DNA of 64,000 nt from Dyadobacter psychrotolerans (GTDB taxonomy: Bacteria > Bacteroidota > Bacteroidia > Cytophagales > Spirosomataceae). Below, piece by piece: positions 1 through 7,843 of this stretch. The translations under genes were made by a program, and so were the position numbers. A model generated the notes under the pieces. It was not told the origin of the DNA and did not search any database. It was given only the letters and a program-made list of their open reading frames with translations. The stretch is from contig NZ_SMFL01000010.1 of assembly GCF_004349265.1 (NCBI RefSeq), positions 62,001 through 126,000 of the forward strand, read 5' to 3'. Every line of letters begins with the position of its first letter. Position 1 is the first letter of the stretch.

Positions 1-509
1 CCCTGTGCTGCTTTCAATTGCGTTTCAAGATCATTCAGGTCGTTATGTTTGTAGCGAAAACGTTTTGCTTTACACAAACGAATACCATCAATTAAAGAAG
101 CGTGATTCAGTTCATCGGAAATGATGGCATCGTTTTCTCCTAACAGCGGTTCAAAAACCCCACCGTTTGCATCAAATGCAGCGGCGTAAAGTATGCAATC
201 CTCAGTACCCAGAAACTCAGCAGTTTTGCGTTCAAGTTCTTTGTGGATATCCTGGGTTCCGCAGATAAAACGTACCGATGACATACCGAAACCATGTGTT
301 TTTATCGCCTCGATTCCAGCTTTAATTACATCCGGATGTGAAGAAAGCCCCAGGTAATTATTCGCACAAAAATTAAGCACCTCTTTACCATTGTCGGTAG
401 AGATCAGTGCAGACTGGGGCGTTGTGATGATACGCTCCTTTTTATACAGTCCTGCTTCTTTGATTGCGTCCAGTTCCTGCTGAAGTTCCTGCTGAATATT
501 TCCGTACAT
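1..509 (-). CDS. kbl: Glycine C-acetyltransferase (2-amino-3-ketobutyrate CoA ligase), N-terminal part
   Basis: PLP-dependent enzyme that cleaves 2-amino-3-oxobutyrate with CoA into glycine and acetyl-CoA, the second step of threonine breakdown. The frame opens with ATG at 509, reads MYGNIQQELQQELDAIKEAG and runs off the window edge after about 169 residues. The visible part is the N-terminal arm and start of the large domain of the alpha-oxoamine synthase family: the NFCANNYLGLSSHP segment, GFGMSSVRFICGTQ, and the DELNHASLIDGIR segment typical of KBL. The PLP lysine lies outside the window. It sits 55 bases downstream of the threonine dehydrogenase gene on the same strand, so the two probably form one operon. 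The family is clear; only the length cannot be checked. Confidence 0.93.
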   Translation of the reverse strand, partial: MYGNIQQELQQELDAIKEAGLYKKERIITTPQSALISTDNGKEVLNFCANNYLGLSSHPDVIKAGIEAIKTHGFGMSSVRFICGTQDIHKELERKTAEFLGTEDCILYAAAFDANGGVFEPLLGENDAIISDELNHASLIDGIRLCKAKRFRYKHNDLNDLETQLKAAQ

Positions 510-564
510 GATTGGTATATTTTAAAATGTTGCGGCCGGTCACAGCCAAAAATTACTGCAAAGG

Positions 565-1518
565 TCAGATTTTAACCGTTTTATATTTTTTCTGTAATTC
601 AGAAATCATTTCTTCAGTCATTTTATCAAGGGTATAGGTTGGTCGCCAGCCCCAGTCTTTTTTAGCAAAGGAATCATCTATCTGCTGTGGCCATGATTCT
701 GCAATACCCTGCCGAAAATCCGGTTTGTAGCTAATCTCAAAATCCAGAATTAGTTTTCTAATACTTGCAGCAATTTCTTTGGGAGAAAAGCTCATTCCCG
801 CCAGATTGTAACTCGTGCGGACATTAATTTTATCACTTGCAGCTTCCATGAGACGCACCGTTGCATCCATGGCGTCGCTCATGTAAATCATAGGAAGCGT
901 AGTATCTTCTTTCAGGAAACATTCAAAATGTTCACCTTTAACTGCTTTGTGATAAATATCAACAGCATAATCCGTAGTGCCGCCACCAGGCATCGACTGA
1001 TAACTAATGATTCCCGGATAACGCAAAGAACGAATATCGAGGCCATATCTTTTAAAGTAGTAATTCGACCAATTCTCCCCTGCTGCTTTGCTGATACCAT
1101 AAACCGTTGCCGGATCCAGGAAAGAATACTGTTCAGCGGTAACATCCACATTTACTCCGAAAACTGCGATTGAACTTGGATAAAATATCTTTTTCACCCC
1201 ATTTTCGCGCGCTGCTTCCAACACGTTAAAATAAGTCTGCATATTAATATCCCAGGTTTTCAACGGTTCCTTTTCTCCGTTTGCAGAAAGGATTGCAGCC
1301 AGATGGTATATCTGGGTAATTTTGTGTTTGCGAACAATACTTGAAAGACCGGCCGCATCGGTAGCATCCAGTTTTTCAAAATAATCTGTCTTTAACTCCG
1401 GCTCACGTAAATCAGAAGCGATAATCCTGTTTTCTCCGTAAATTCCACGAAGATATTCCACCAGTACGGAACCGATCTGCCCGTTTGCACCAATTACTAA
1501 AATACGTTCTGATTTCAT
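565..1518 (-). CDS. tdh: L-threonine 3-dehydrogenase, SDR (epimerase-like) type
   Basis: NAD-dependent oxidation of L-threonine to 2-amino-3-oxobutyrate in the cytoplasm, feeding Kbl. The 317-residue protein is an extended short-chain dehydrogenase: a Rossmann glycine motif GANGQIG at residues 10-16, the PSSIAVFG strand with the catalytic Ser/Thr region near 114-121, and the YGISK active-site motif (Tyr and Lys) near 140-144. The length fits the SDR-type threonine dehydrogenase of Bacteroidota and archaea rather than the zinc MDR-type enzyme of E. coli. Linkage to kbl strongly supports threonine rather than a sugar nucleotide as substrate. It is divergent from an Lrp/AsnC gene, the likely regulator. 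Confidence 0.93.
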   Translation of the reverse strand: MKSERILVIGANGQIGSVLVEYLRGIYGENRIIASDLREPELKTDYFEKLDATDAAGLSSIVRKHKITQIYHLAAILSANGEKEPLKTWDINMQTYFNVLEAARENGVKKIFYPSSIAVFGVNVDVTAEQYSFLDPATVYGISKAAGENWSNYYFKRYGLDIRSLRYPGIISYQSMPGGGTTDYAVDIYHKAVKGEHFECFLKEDTTLPMIYMSDAMDATVRLMEAASDKINVRTSYNLAGMSFSPKEIAASIRKLILDFEISYKPDFRQGIAESWPQQIDDSFAKKDWGWRPTYTLDKMTEEMISELQKKYKTVKI

Positions 1519-1629
1519 TTTGTCGAGCGTTTATTAAAAGCATAAATCACTTGCAATTTTACCTTTTCAGATATAATTTTCAATATTACAGCACTTTGTC
1601 AGCAAATATTCCCAGACTATGTTAATTTT

Positions 1630-1683
1630 AAAGTAAATATTACTTTGATCACTTGTATTCGTAATTAACTGCAGTAAATATTA
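1630..1683. promoter_or_regulatory. Candidate Lrp/AsnC operator in the tdh-lrp divergent region
   Basis: A perfect 17-bp interrupted palindrome, AAAGTAA-ATA-TTACTTT, lies at 1630-1646. Its core AGTAAATATTA (1632-1642) recurs exactly at 1673-1683, 41 bp downstream, close to four helical turns, so both copies would face the same side of the DNA. The second copy ends 7 bp before the ATG of the regulator gene. AT-rich palindromes of this kind are typical Lrp/AsnC sites. That this regulator binds here and controls both itself and tdh-kbl is inferred. Confidence 0.55.
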
Positions 1684-1690
1684 TTCCATT

Positions 1691-2152
1691 ATGGAGCAAC
1701 TTGATAAAATCGATACTAAAATCCTCAGGATCCTGCAAAAAGATGCAAAAAAGACAACCAAGGAAATAGCTACCATGCTGAACCTGACCATCTCACCAAT
1801 CTACGAGCGGATCAGAAGACTGGAAAGCCTGGGATTTATCAAACAGTATGTGGCCATTTTGGACAAAAAGCTTATTAACCGCTCGGTAACAACCATCTGT
1901 CAGGTTTCCATGCGCTACCACAATGAAGCTTTTATTGAAAAATTCGAGCAGGAAATTCAAAATCTGGAGGAAGTACAGGAATGTTATCACATGGCCGGTC
2001 AGGTTGATTTTTTGCTTAAAATAAATGTTGGAAGTCTGGATGAATACCATGATTTCGTAAAATATAAACTATCTAAAATCGATAATATCGGTGTACTGAA
2101 CAGCACATTTGTACTTAAAGAAATTAAGCACACGTCAGAATTTTATATTTAA
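1691..2152 (+). CDS. Lrp/AsnC family transcriptional regulator
   Basis: DNA-binding regulator of 153 residues, the usual family length. An N-terminal winged helix-turn-helix (about residues 3-62) opens with LDKIDTKILRILQKDAK and includes TTKEIATMLNLTISPIYERI. It is followed by a C-terminal RAM ligand-binding domain (about 68-145), in which EVQECYHMAGQVDFLLKI carries the typical G-x-x-D-F turn. These proteins usually form octamers and respond to amino acids. The gene is transcribed away from tdh-kbl, and the shared intergenic region carries a repeated palindromic site, so control of threonine catabolism and autoregulation are likely. A strong hairpin follows the stop codon. Confidence 0.93.
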   Translation: MEQLDKIDTKILRILQKDAKKTTKEIATMLNLTISPIYERIRRLESLGFIKQYVAILDKKLINRSVTTICQVSMRYHNEAFIEKFEQEIQNLEEVQECYHMAGQVDFLLKINVGSLDEYHDFVKYKLSKIDNIGVLNSTFVLKEIKHTSEFYI

Positions 2153-2170
2153 GAATAACCTCTTTTATGC

Positions 2171-2210
2171 AAGAAAGGCTGTTCAAAAAATGACAGCCTT
2201 TCTTATTAAT
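2171..2210 (+). terminator. Rho-independent terminator after the Lrp-family gene
   Basis: Perfect 12-bp stem AAGAAAGGCTGT / ACAGCCTTTCTT (2171-2182 with 2193-2204) around a 10-base loop, 18 bases after the stop codon. The A- and T-rich stem ends may let it work in both directions, since the next gene (2251-2781) converges on it. Confidence 0.8.
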
Positions 2211-2250
2211 GAATTCTCTGTTCTACGCCATTATTACTACTCCACGTTCG

Positions 2251-2781
2251 TCAGTAAACCTTCGCAAGAACACCAGCCAGCCAGGCTGAAAGTTCTATGG
2301 CGGCGGCATCTGTATTATGGCTTTCAACATCTCCTGTCTGGCTAAGCAGAATTGGTGTATAAATCAATTTTTCCGCGTCGTAACGATAAGCATAAAACAG
2401 AGTTTGCCCCTGATCTGCTCCTTTTGCTACCGGTTTGGAAAAACTGTTTCCTATCGAGCTTATTTTTGAAATATTCTCTTTTAACTCCGCCATAGAAACA
2501 CTTTTATCTGTATTGACAGAATTTGAAAGATTTTCTTTGAGCTGGGCTACAGACAACCCCGATTTTTCAGTTACTTTATTCCACTGAGCCGGTTTATCAT
2601 ACGTTTTGATTTTCCCATCCTTGTCTATTAAAAAACCTCTGAACTGCTCTCCCCAGGCAAAATTGGTATAAGAAACTTCAAAGTATACCTCCTGATCAGA
2701 CACTGGTTTTACCATATTGTCATCACATGCAGTGCTAACAAATAATAAAGTTACGAAGAGACAATACAGTGCGGCTTTCAT
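2251..2781 (-). CDS. Hypothetical lipoprotein
   Basis: I do not recognise a family. The 176-residue product starts with a lipoprotein signal peptide: MKAALYCLFVTLLFVSTAC, with the lipobox ending at Cys19, followed by DDN, so it should be lipidated and attached to the inner or outer membrane. The mature part is mixed polar sequence with a repeated-looking stretch (QLKENLSNSVNTDKS and ELKENISKISS, about residues 80-110). No catalytic motif is visible. It converges on the Lrp-family gene and is followed on the same strand by another unrecognised lipoprotein, with 115 bases between them; whether they share a transcript is unclear. Confidence 0.75.
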   Translation of the reverse strand: MKAALYCLFVTLLFVSTACDDNMVKPVSDQEVYFEVSYTNFAWGEQFRGFLIDKDGKIKTYDKPAQWNKVTEKSGLSVAQLKENLSNSVNTDKSVSMAELKENISKISSIGNSFSKPVAKGADQGQTLFYAYRYDAEKLIYTPILLSQTGDVESHNTDAAAIELSAWLAGVLAKVY

Positions 2782-2896
2782 GGATACAGGATGATTGAAT
2801 AAATAAATTTAATAAAATAATCTGGTTACATTATTAAAAAGAAGCTGACAACAAACTGATTATCTTGAATTTACACCAGATTCTTATTAAAAGGCA

Positions 2897-3586
2897 TCAA
2901 TTCCTGTATTTATCGACTTCTATGTAGAGCACCTTGCCATCCTTAAAATGGATTTTTATCAATTCCCAAAGACCAGCTCCAGTTCTTCGAACAAAGTACC
3001 ACTGTGGCGAACGGGCCATCAATACGTCGTAAGGTGTTGAAAGCGTTTTGGTTGCCAGCAACAATCGCTCAAACTTGTGGGCGTATGTACCATTGTTGCG
3101 GATTTTTACCAGTTTTGGATAAACATCAGTTGCTCGGTCGCCGATACGGACCGACAGTTCCACCGTTGAATTAGACGGCCACTGCTTAATAGACTTTCCG
3201 CTGTTCAGGTAAATACTTTTAACCTTTCCGGATTCAAACGATAATTGTACTCCCGAATCCGTTCCTTTTGCCTCATCGAATACAATGTAATCATAAAGCG
3301 GAATGCGGCCCTGTAAATCTGCAAGGTTTACCGAAAAATTACTGACAATGTTGATATGTGTAATACTGTCTGTTTGCCCCAGCGATTGCGTTGCAGAATA
3401 AATCTTTTGAGCTTCTTCGTTAATTCCAATTCCCAAATAATTCCCGGAAGTGATACTATCCTTGCCAATAAGTGTAGCAAAAGGCGGATCAACGATAATA
3501 ATTGGATCAGGCTGTAAATTGTCTAACTGGCAGCTGCTGCCGGTAAGCACAAGAAAAAGCAGAATTGCAGCGGTAATATTTTTCAT
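2897..3586 (-). CDS. Hypothetical lipoprotein
   Basis: Unrecognised 229-residue protein with a clear lipoprotein signal peptide: MKNITAAILLFLVLTGSSC, lipobox cysteine at residue 19, then QLDN. The mature part carries phrases such as VYPKLVKIRNNGTYAH and a C-terminal VLYIEVDKYRN, suggesting a small beta-rich domain of the kind found in many Bacteroidota envelope lipoproteins. No enzymatic motif is apparent. It lies upstream of the 2251-2781 lipoprotein gene on the same strand. About 200 bases without a gene separate it from the next protein (3793-4251). Confidence 0.75.
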   Translation of the reverse strand: MKNITAAILLFLVLTGSSCQLDNLQPDPIIIVDPPFATLIGKDSITSGNYLGIGINEEAQKIYSATQSLGQTDSITHINIVSNFSVNLADLQGRIPLYDYIVFDEAKGTDSGVQLSFESGKVKSIYLNSGKSIKQWPSNSTVELSVRIGDRATDVYPKLVKIRNNGTYAHKFERLLLATKTLSTPYDVLMARSPQWYFVRRTGAGLWELIKIHFKDGKVLYIEVDKYRN

Positions 3587-3792
3587 TTGCTAAGGATAAA
3601 GATTAATAGGTAATCAGGAGACCCTTTCGCTTTTGATTTGGTTGTAGTGAGGACGGATTTTTTTCTTAAATTTTCGTATTACAAATAATGAATAGGCCGT
3701 ATTCGCAATTTTACTAGCTTTTACACCCGGGTTTCTTTACCGCACAAATGTCGATGTATAACTTCAGAGCTTAGCCAGCTTCATAATGCACT

Positions 3793-4251
3793 TTATTTTT
3801 TAATATAAATTATATCGATATCTGCCAATTGATCAACTTTAGTAAATACTCTGGCCTTCCCATCATATTCAATTTCTAATGTTCGATCATTGATCCACAA
3901 GACTTGGATATCAATGAGCGTTTGATATTGCTCATGTGCCTTAGCACGGCCATGATCACTATCCGCAACAAACAAATTACCACCGCTACTTGTAGCCTCA
4001 CTGGTATCTAATAATGTAACATGTGTTGAAAAACCCGTTATAGCACCACAATCTCTATCATAAACTAAAACTTTTTTTAAATGATCAGGAGAATAGATGG
4101 TTTGGTAAATCTCATTTCCACAACCTGCATCACCAAAATAAATAAAGATAAAGATGAAAATACTCAGAACCAAGATCATGCTACCAAGTATTACGCCTAG
4201 AATTTTAAGTGTCGTGATCACTTTACTTTTTATCATCAGATAAGTACCCAC
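3793..4251 (-). CDS. Hypothetical single-pass membrane protein
   Basis: A 152-residue protein of unknown function. One strongly hydrophobic segment (about residues 14-37, ILGVILGSMILVLSIFIFIF) precedes a small extracytoplasmic domain that contains GDAGCGNE and later DRDCGAITGF, two cysteine-containing motifs that could form a disulfide. The domain resembles short beta-rich hypothetical proteins that read 'SPDHLKKVLVYDRDCGA'; I cannot name the family. An alternative ATG at 4236 (MIKSKVI) would remove five residues and is equally plausible. It is isolated from its neighbours and looks somewhat more AT-rich than they do. Confidence 0.68.
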   Translation of the reverse strand: MGTYLMIKSKVITTLKILGVILGSMILVLSIFIFIFIYFGDAGCGNEIYQTIYSPDHLKKVLVYDRDCGAITGFSTHVTLLDTSEATSSGGNLFVADSDHGRAKAHEQYQTLIDIQVLWINDRTLEIEYDGKARVFTKVDQLADIDIIYIKK

Positions 4252-4293
4252 TATTAAAATAAATTCGTAATAGTCCCTTAAGCCGCCCTTCCC

Positions 4294-6699
4294 CTACAAA
4301 CTCCGCTTCCCAACATAAAAATTAAAAGTCTTGCTGCCGGCAACACCCTTTTCAGTAATACCCTGCACCACAACTTTATAAGAGCCTGTTTGTTCGGAGG
4401 TAAAAAACTGAATTTGCGCTTTTCCGGTTTGGTCCGTCACTACATTCGGAGCCCAGTGAAGTAAATTTCGGAAGTCGGGCAGGCGGCTGACAAGTTCCGT
4501 CTGGCTGTCATATTTTGGCGCATAAAATTCCCGTTGCGCCTGCACACCTTCGTATTGCGTAATGAGCACACGCGGATCAGGTTCGAAACCGGCAAGATCA
4601 TTTTTGTAGGTAGAAAAACTGACAATACCCGTAAAATTCATTGCACCCAACAGATACCAGGAACTCAGCAATTCTACTTTTTTAATTTTAAGGGGATCAA
4701 TTTCCATGATTTTATCTACGTTAAAAACCGGGATACCGTCCAGCAAAACAAGTGGATCTGTTTTGTAAAACGTATTAGGCAGCAACTTATCCACCATCCG
4801 GAAGTGAAAACCTTTATCTCTTCTTCTGACCACAACTCCTCTTACATATTCCCTCAAAACTTCTTCCATTGTTGGGAAACGGGTAAAATCATCCAGAAAA
4901 TACTTCTCATCAGGCACACCAAAAAACGCCAGAGAATCTGTCAGAACTGCTTTACGGGTTGTAAACAAACGTGGCAAGAAGGAGTTGCCGCTCTGCATAT
5001 TGATGCTGCGTGTCAACAACGGATTACCCAGATTTTTATCAAACTTAAAAGCAGGAACAGCAGCCTGAGAAAACTGTTTTGAAAAGGGATTACTGATCTC
5101 AAATTTATAGGTAGAATCGCGCAGCAGATTGGTTTGCAGCGTGACCTCTTTTGCACCGGTAAAATTTTTAAGTTCAAACATAAAATTACCTTCCGCATCA
5201 CTATGGTTCACATAAAGCTTTGCAGGAAAATCCAGCGCTGCAAGGTAGGAATCAATCCCCGGAGCCGGACTGTTGTCGGATATGTTCAATACTTTGCCCA
5301 AAACCAGATGTCCGTCAAATTCAGGAAGATGCTGGTATTTGGGTAATGTTCCGCCAAAGACATCTTCCCATTTAAACCTGCGCCAGCCATGCGAAATAAT
5401 CAGATCATCCAGTTGACGATCCGTTTCCTTTGTATTGTTTTGAAAGTAATAGGCGGGATCTTCAATACGCCCTTTCAGGTCCGAAGTAAGAAAGAAATAA
5501 CTTGAAATATCATTTTGTGCTAAGGCCTGGATACTGTCGGTCAGAAAAACCGAAACGGACATATTCGTCAAACTGCCTGTTGTTTCAGCAGACAAATTCA
5601 TTGTTACTTTTTCCCTTGTAGCAAATTCAGGCTTGCCCACGCCCGCTTCAATATTCAGCCGTTTTTCAGGCCTTTTGAAATACAGTCTTTCACAAACTGG
5701 TTTGAGTTTTTCATTGAGAATAGTCATATGAGAAATGCCTTCGCCCAGCTGTGCGCGGTTGATCAGGAACTCAGTCCTGTTTCCTGCAAAGCTTTTTTTA
5801 TCTGCAATCGGGTTGATTTGTCTTGTATGAGCTAGTAGATAAACCACGGATTGCTCCTCTTCTGCCGGACGGATTACACTTACCTTAATCAAATTGGAAG
5901 TCGAATCAGTCACGCGCATCACATAACCTCTTTCCTGTACCTGAGGCAATGGATAGGTATGTTCTTTGCCCTGGCTGTCGGTAATTATTGCACGGTAAGT
6001 GTCGGTTGTCTGAGGTTTAAAAATAAAACTTCCGATACCAAATTTACCAGGCTGAAACTTTACGATTTCATCATTTTGCCCACTGACAACAACCCCTTTA
6101 AATTGGATCCCTTTTCCATCCGGTCCTGCTGCACGAAACGCAACCTTACTTTCAAGACCTTTTACCAGATATCCGCCTTCCGGGAAAAACTGTACGTCAT
6201 ACGTGATTTCCTTTTTAGCATCCGGCTCGGGATCAAATTTCAGAAATGGGTTTACAACCGTAATATCGGTTTCAAAGAAATAATCTGCACCGAAATTTTT
6301 CATCCAGTTGGAATAACATCTTACTTTATAATTCCCGCTTACAACCGAAGCCGGAATCAGCAGCGATCCGTTTCCTTTGCCTTTCAGAAGAGAAAACTTG
6401 GTCTGAGCGACGGCATTATTCTCTTTGTCGAGTATTTCCAGGTAAGCCACTTTGCTCATATCCAGAAAACGATGGCGGGACCCGTCCAGATTATATGCCT
6501 TAAACCAGATCGTTTCTCCTATCAGATAGAAAGAGCGGTCAAGATGCACATATATTTTTTCCTGTAAAGCAGTAGTGCTGTAAAGATTAAACCTGTCTTT
6601 CAGCGATTTTACCATCGGATCATCCTGCCCGTAACTCCTGGCAGAACCAACAGCCAAGGTTAAAAAGAGGAGCAATATTTTTTTATATCTTTTTATCAT
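4294..6699 (-). CDS. Alpha-2-macroglobulin-like MG2-domain protein with a TonB-plug-like segment
   Basis: Last gene of a four-gene envelope operon. I chose the ATG at 6699 (MIKRYKKILLLFLTLAVGSA, a signal peptide) over an upstream start that would run into the preceding gene, giving 801 residues. The N-terminal third resembles macroglobulin MG2 domains (EKIYVHLDRSFYLIGETIWF, then KVAYLEILDKENN). Near the C-terminus, residues about 648-697 read DPLVLLDGIPVFNVDKI followed by IKKVELL and GIVSFSTYK, the pattern of a TonB-receptor plug, yet no beta-barrel follows. The end (WAPNVVTDQTGKAQIQF, SYKVVVQGITEKG) resembles the bacterial alpha-2-macroglobulin NG-domain region. No thioester motif was seen. 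It is probably periplasmic or surface-attached; function unknown. Confidence 0.82.
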   Translation of the reverse strand: MIKRYKKILLLFLTLAVGSARSYGQDDPMVKSLKDRFNLYSTTALQEKIYVHLDRSFYLIGETIWFKAYNLDGSRHRFLDMSKVAYLEILDKENNAVAQTKFSLLKGKGNGSLLIPASVVSGNYKVRCYSNWMKNFGADYFFETDITVVNPFLKFDPEPDAKKEITYDVQFFPEGGYLVKGLESKVAFRAAGPDGKGIQFKGVVVSGQNDEIVKFQPGKFGIGSFIFKPQTTDTYRAIITDSQGKEHTYPLPQVQERGYVMRVTDSTSNLIKVSVIRPAEEEQSVVYLLAHTRQINPIADKKSFAGNRTEFLINRAQLGEGISHMTILNEKLKPVCERLYFKRPEKRLNIEAGVGKPEFATREKVTMNLSAETTGSLTNMSVSVFLTDSIQALAQNDISSYFFLTSDLKGRIEDPAYYFQNNTKETDRQLDDLIISHGWRRFKWEDVFGGTLPKYQHLPEFDGHLVLGKVLNISDNSPAPGIDSYLAALDFPAKLYVNHSDAEGNFMFELKNFTGAKEVTLQTNLLRDSTYKFEISNPFSKQFSQAAVPAFKFDKNLGNPLLTRSINMQSGNSFLPRLFTTRKAVLTDSLAFFGVPDEKYFLDDFTRFPTMEEVLREYVRGVVVRRRDKGFHFRMVDKLLPNTFYKTDPLVLLDGIPVFNVDKIMEIDPLKIKKVELLSSWYLLGAMNFTGIVSFSTYKNDLAGFEPDPRVLITQYEGVQAQREFYAPKYDSQTELVSRLPDFRNLLHWAPNVVTDQTGKAQIQFFTSEQTGSYKVVVQGITEKGVAGSKTFNFYVGKRSL

Positions 6700-6716
6700 A
6701 ATCTTCACCGATATAG

Positions 6717-7832
6717 TTATTGCCAAAAAGGAGGTCTGATATTTGTTCCACCCTGTGCACGGCAATCCGCGCAAAAGCTGGAAGTTGTTAAAACGCTATC
6801 CATTCTTTCACCCTGATAACTGATTAGCATAATGCCGCTGGCTTTAAGCGCATCTGCCACCGACAAAGTATCAGGCGGATCGCACCTTGGATACAGTCCG
6901 CGGTTAGGCGTCAGGAAAATCCGTTTTGAAGTTTCCCGGGAAGCACTGAAATAGCCGAATACCAGTTCTTTTGGATTCGCAATATTTTTAATATTACCGG
7001 TTACCTGTGATGGCTGCGGGTCAAAAAGACTTCCGGTTCCCTGAGTCGTTTTGGCCAGCGCCGTCCAGTACTCAAAAGCGTCCTGCGTTAGACCAAACTG
7101 CTTGACCAGAATACTATATTTGATATAAAATTTATTGGTACTGATCGGTACGACGTTGATCGGCAAATCCCGTATCGCGTCGGCGCTCAGCTTGATGGTA
7201 GAACCCAGTGTGATGTTCGTAGAAAATGCCGATTTCCAGCACAGATTAATGTCTTCATTCCGATAGACGATCTCATTCTTTTTTGTATCAATAACCAGCG
7301 TAGAATAATACGCTGCCCTGTACTGATAGGTTTCTTCAAACTTCCATTTGTAAAACCGTGTTTTGTTGGTCGGGTCGTGTGTATTTACCTTAATAACCAT
7401 AGCATCCCGTTCGGCATCGTAAACAGAACCCAGACTGTCAATCGGAGGTGTTGTCGTAACAGGAACATAATCCGACATATATTCCTTCCCGCCGGCAGTT
7501 TTGATCCTGAGCCGGTATTTTCCTGAAAGATTTACATTAATCGGAGGAAGAAAATAAGCCCCTTTTCCTTTTTCAGTGAAAGAATAGGCCGTCCCGGATT
7601 CCATCTCAACAGAAATCTTGGCACCGGTTTCAACCGATATCGCCGATCCGTCATTTGTATTTTGTGTCCGGCGAAGTTCAATTTTACTTGTATCGCTGCC
7701 TGCATTCAGAAAACCATCAACAACCAGATATTTTTCATCCGAATTTACTTCCGGCGGAGAGAAGGGTTCGATACAGCTATCCACACAGAGGAGCAGGATA
7801 AAAAAGCTAAATTTCAATAAATTATATTTCAT
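6717..7832 (-). CDS. DUF4249 family lipoprotein
   Basis: A 371-residue lipoprotein: MKYNLLKFSFFILLLCVDSC with the lipobox cysteine at residue 20, followed by IEPFSPP. The KYLVVDGFLNAGSDTSKIELRR segment just after the signal is the hallmark of DUF4249, a Bacteroidota family almost always encoded next to TonB-dependent receptors. Its role is not established; by position it may be an accessory or substrate-capturing lipoprotein of the receptor. It starts 11 bases after the receptor gene and ends 17 bases before the MG2 gene, so the genes are very probably cotranscribed. The C-terminal part contains four cysteines (CDPPD, and SSFCADCRAQGG), which could form disulfides. Confidence 0.88.
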   Translation of the reverse strand: MKYNLLKFSFFILLLCVDSCIEPFSPPEVNSDEKYLVVDGFLNAGSDTSKIELRRTQNTNDGSAISVETGAKISVEMESGTAYSFTEKGKGAYFLPPINVNLSGKYRLRIKTAGGKEYMSDYVPVTTTPPIDSLGSVYDAERDAMVIKVNTHDPTNKTRFYKWKFEETYQYRAAYYSTLVIDTKKNEIVYRNEDINLCWKSAFSTNITLGSTIKLSADAIRDLPINVVPISTNKFYIKYSILVKQFGLTQDAFEYWTALAKTTQGTGSLFDPQPSQVTGNIKNIANPKELVFGYFSASRETSKRIFLTPNRGLYPRCDPPDTLSVADALKASGIMLISYQGERMDSVLTTSSFCADCRAQGGTNIRPPFWQ

Positions 7833-7843
7833 AACATTCCTGC

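Noticed and set aside
4534..6567. Antisense reading frames of 182 and 238 codons opposite the MG2 gene
   Set aside because: They lie wholly within a well-supported gene, have no family-like motifs and show the composition expected of shadow frames.
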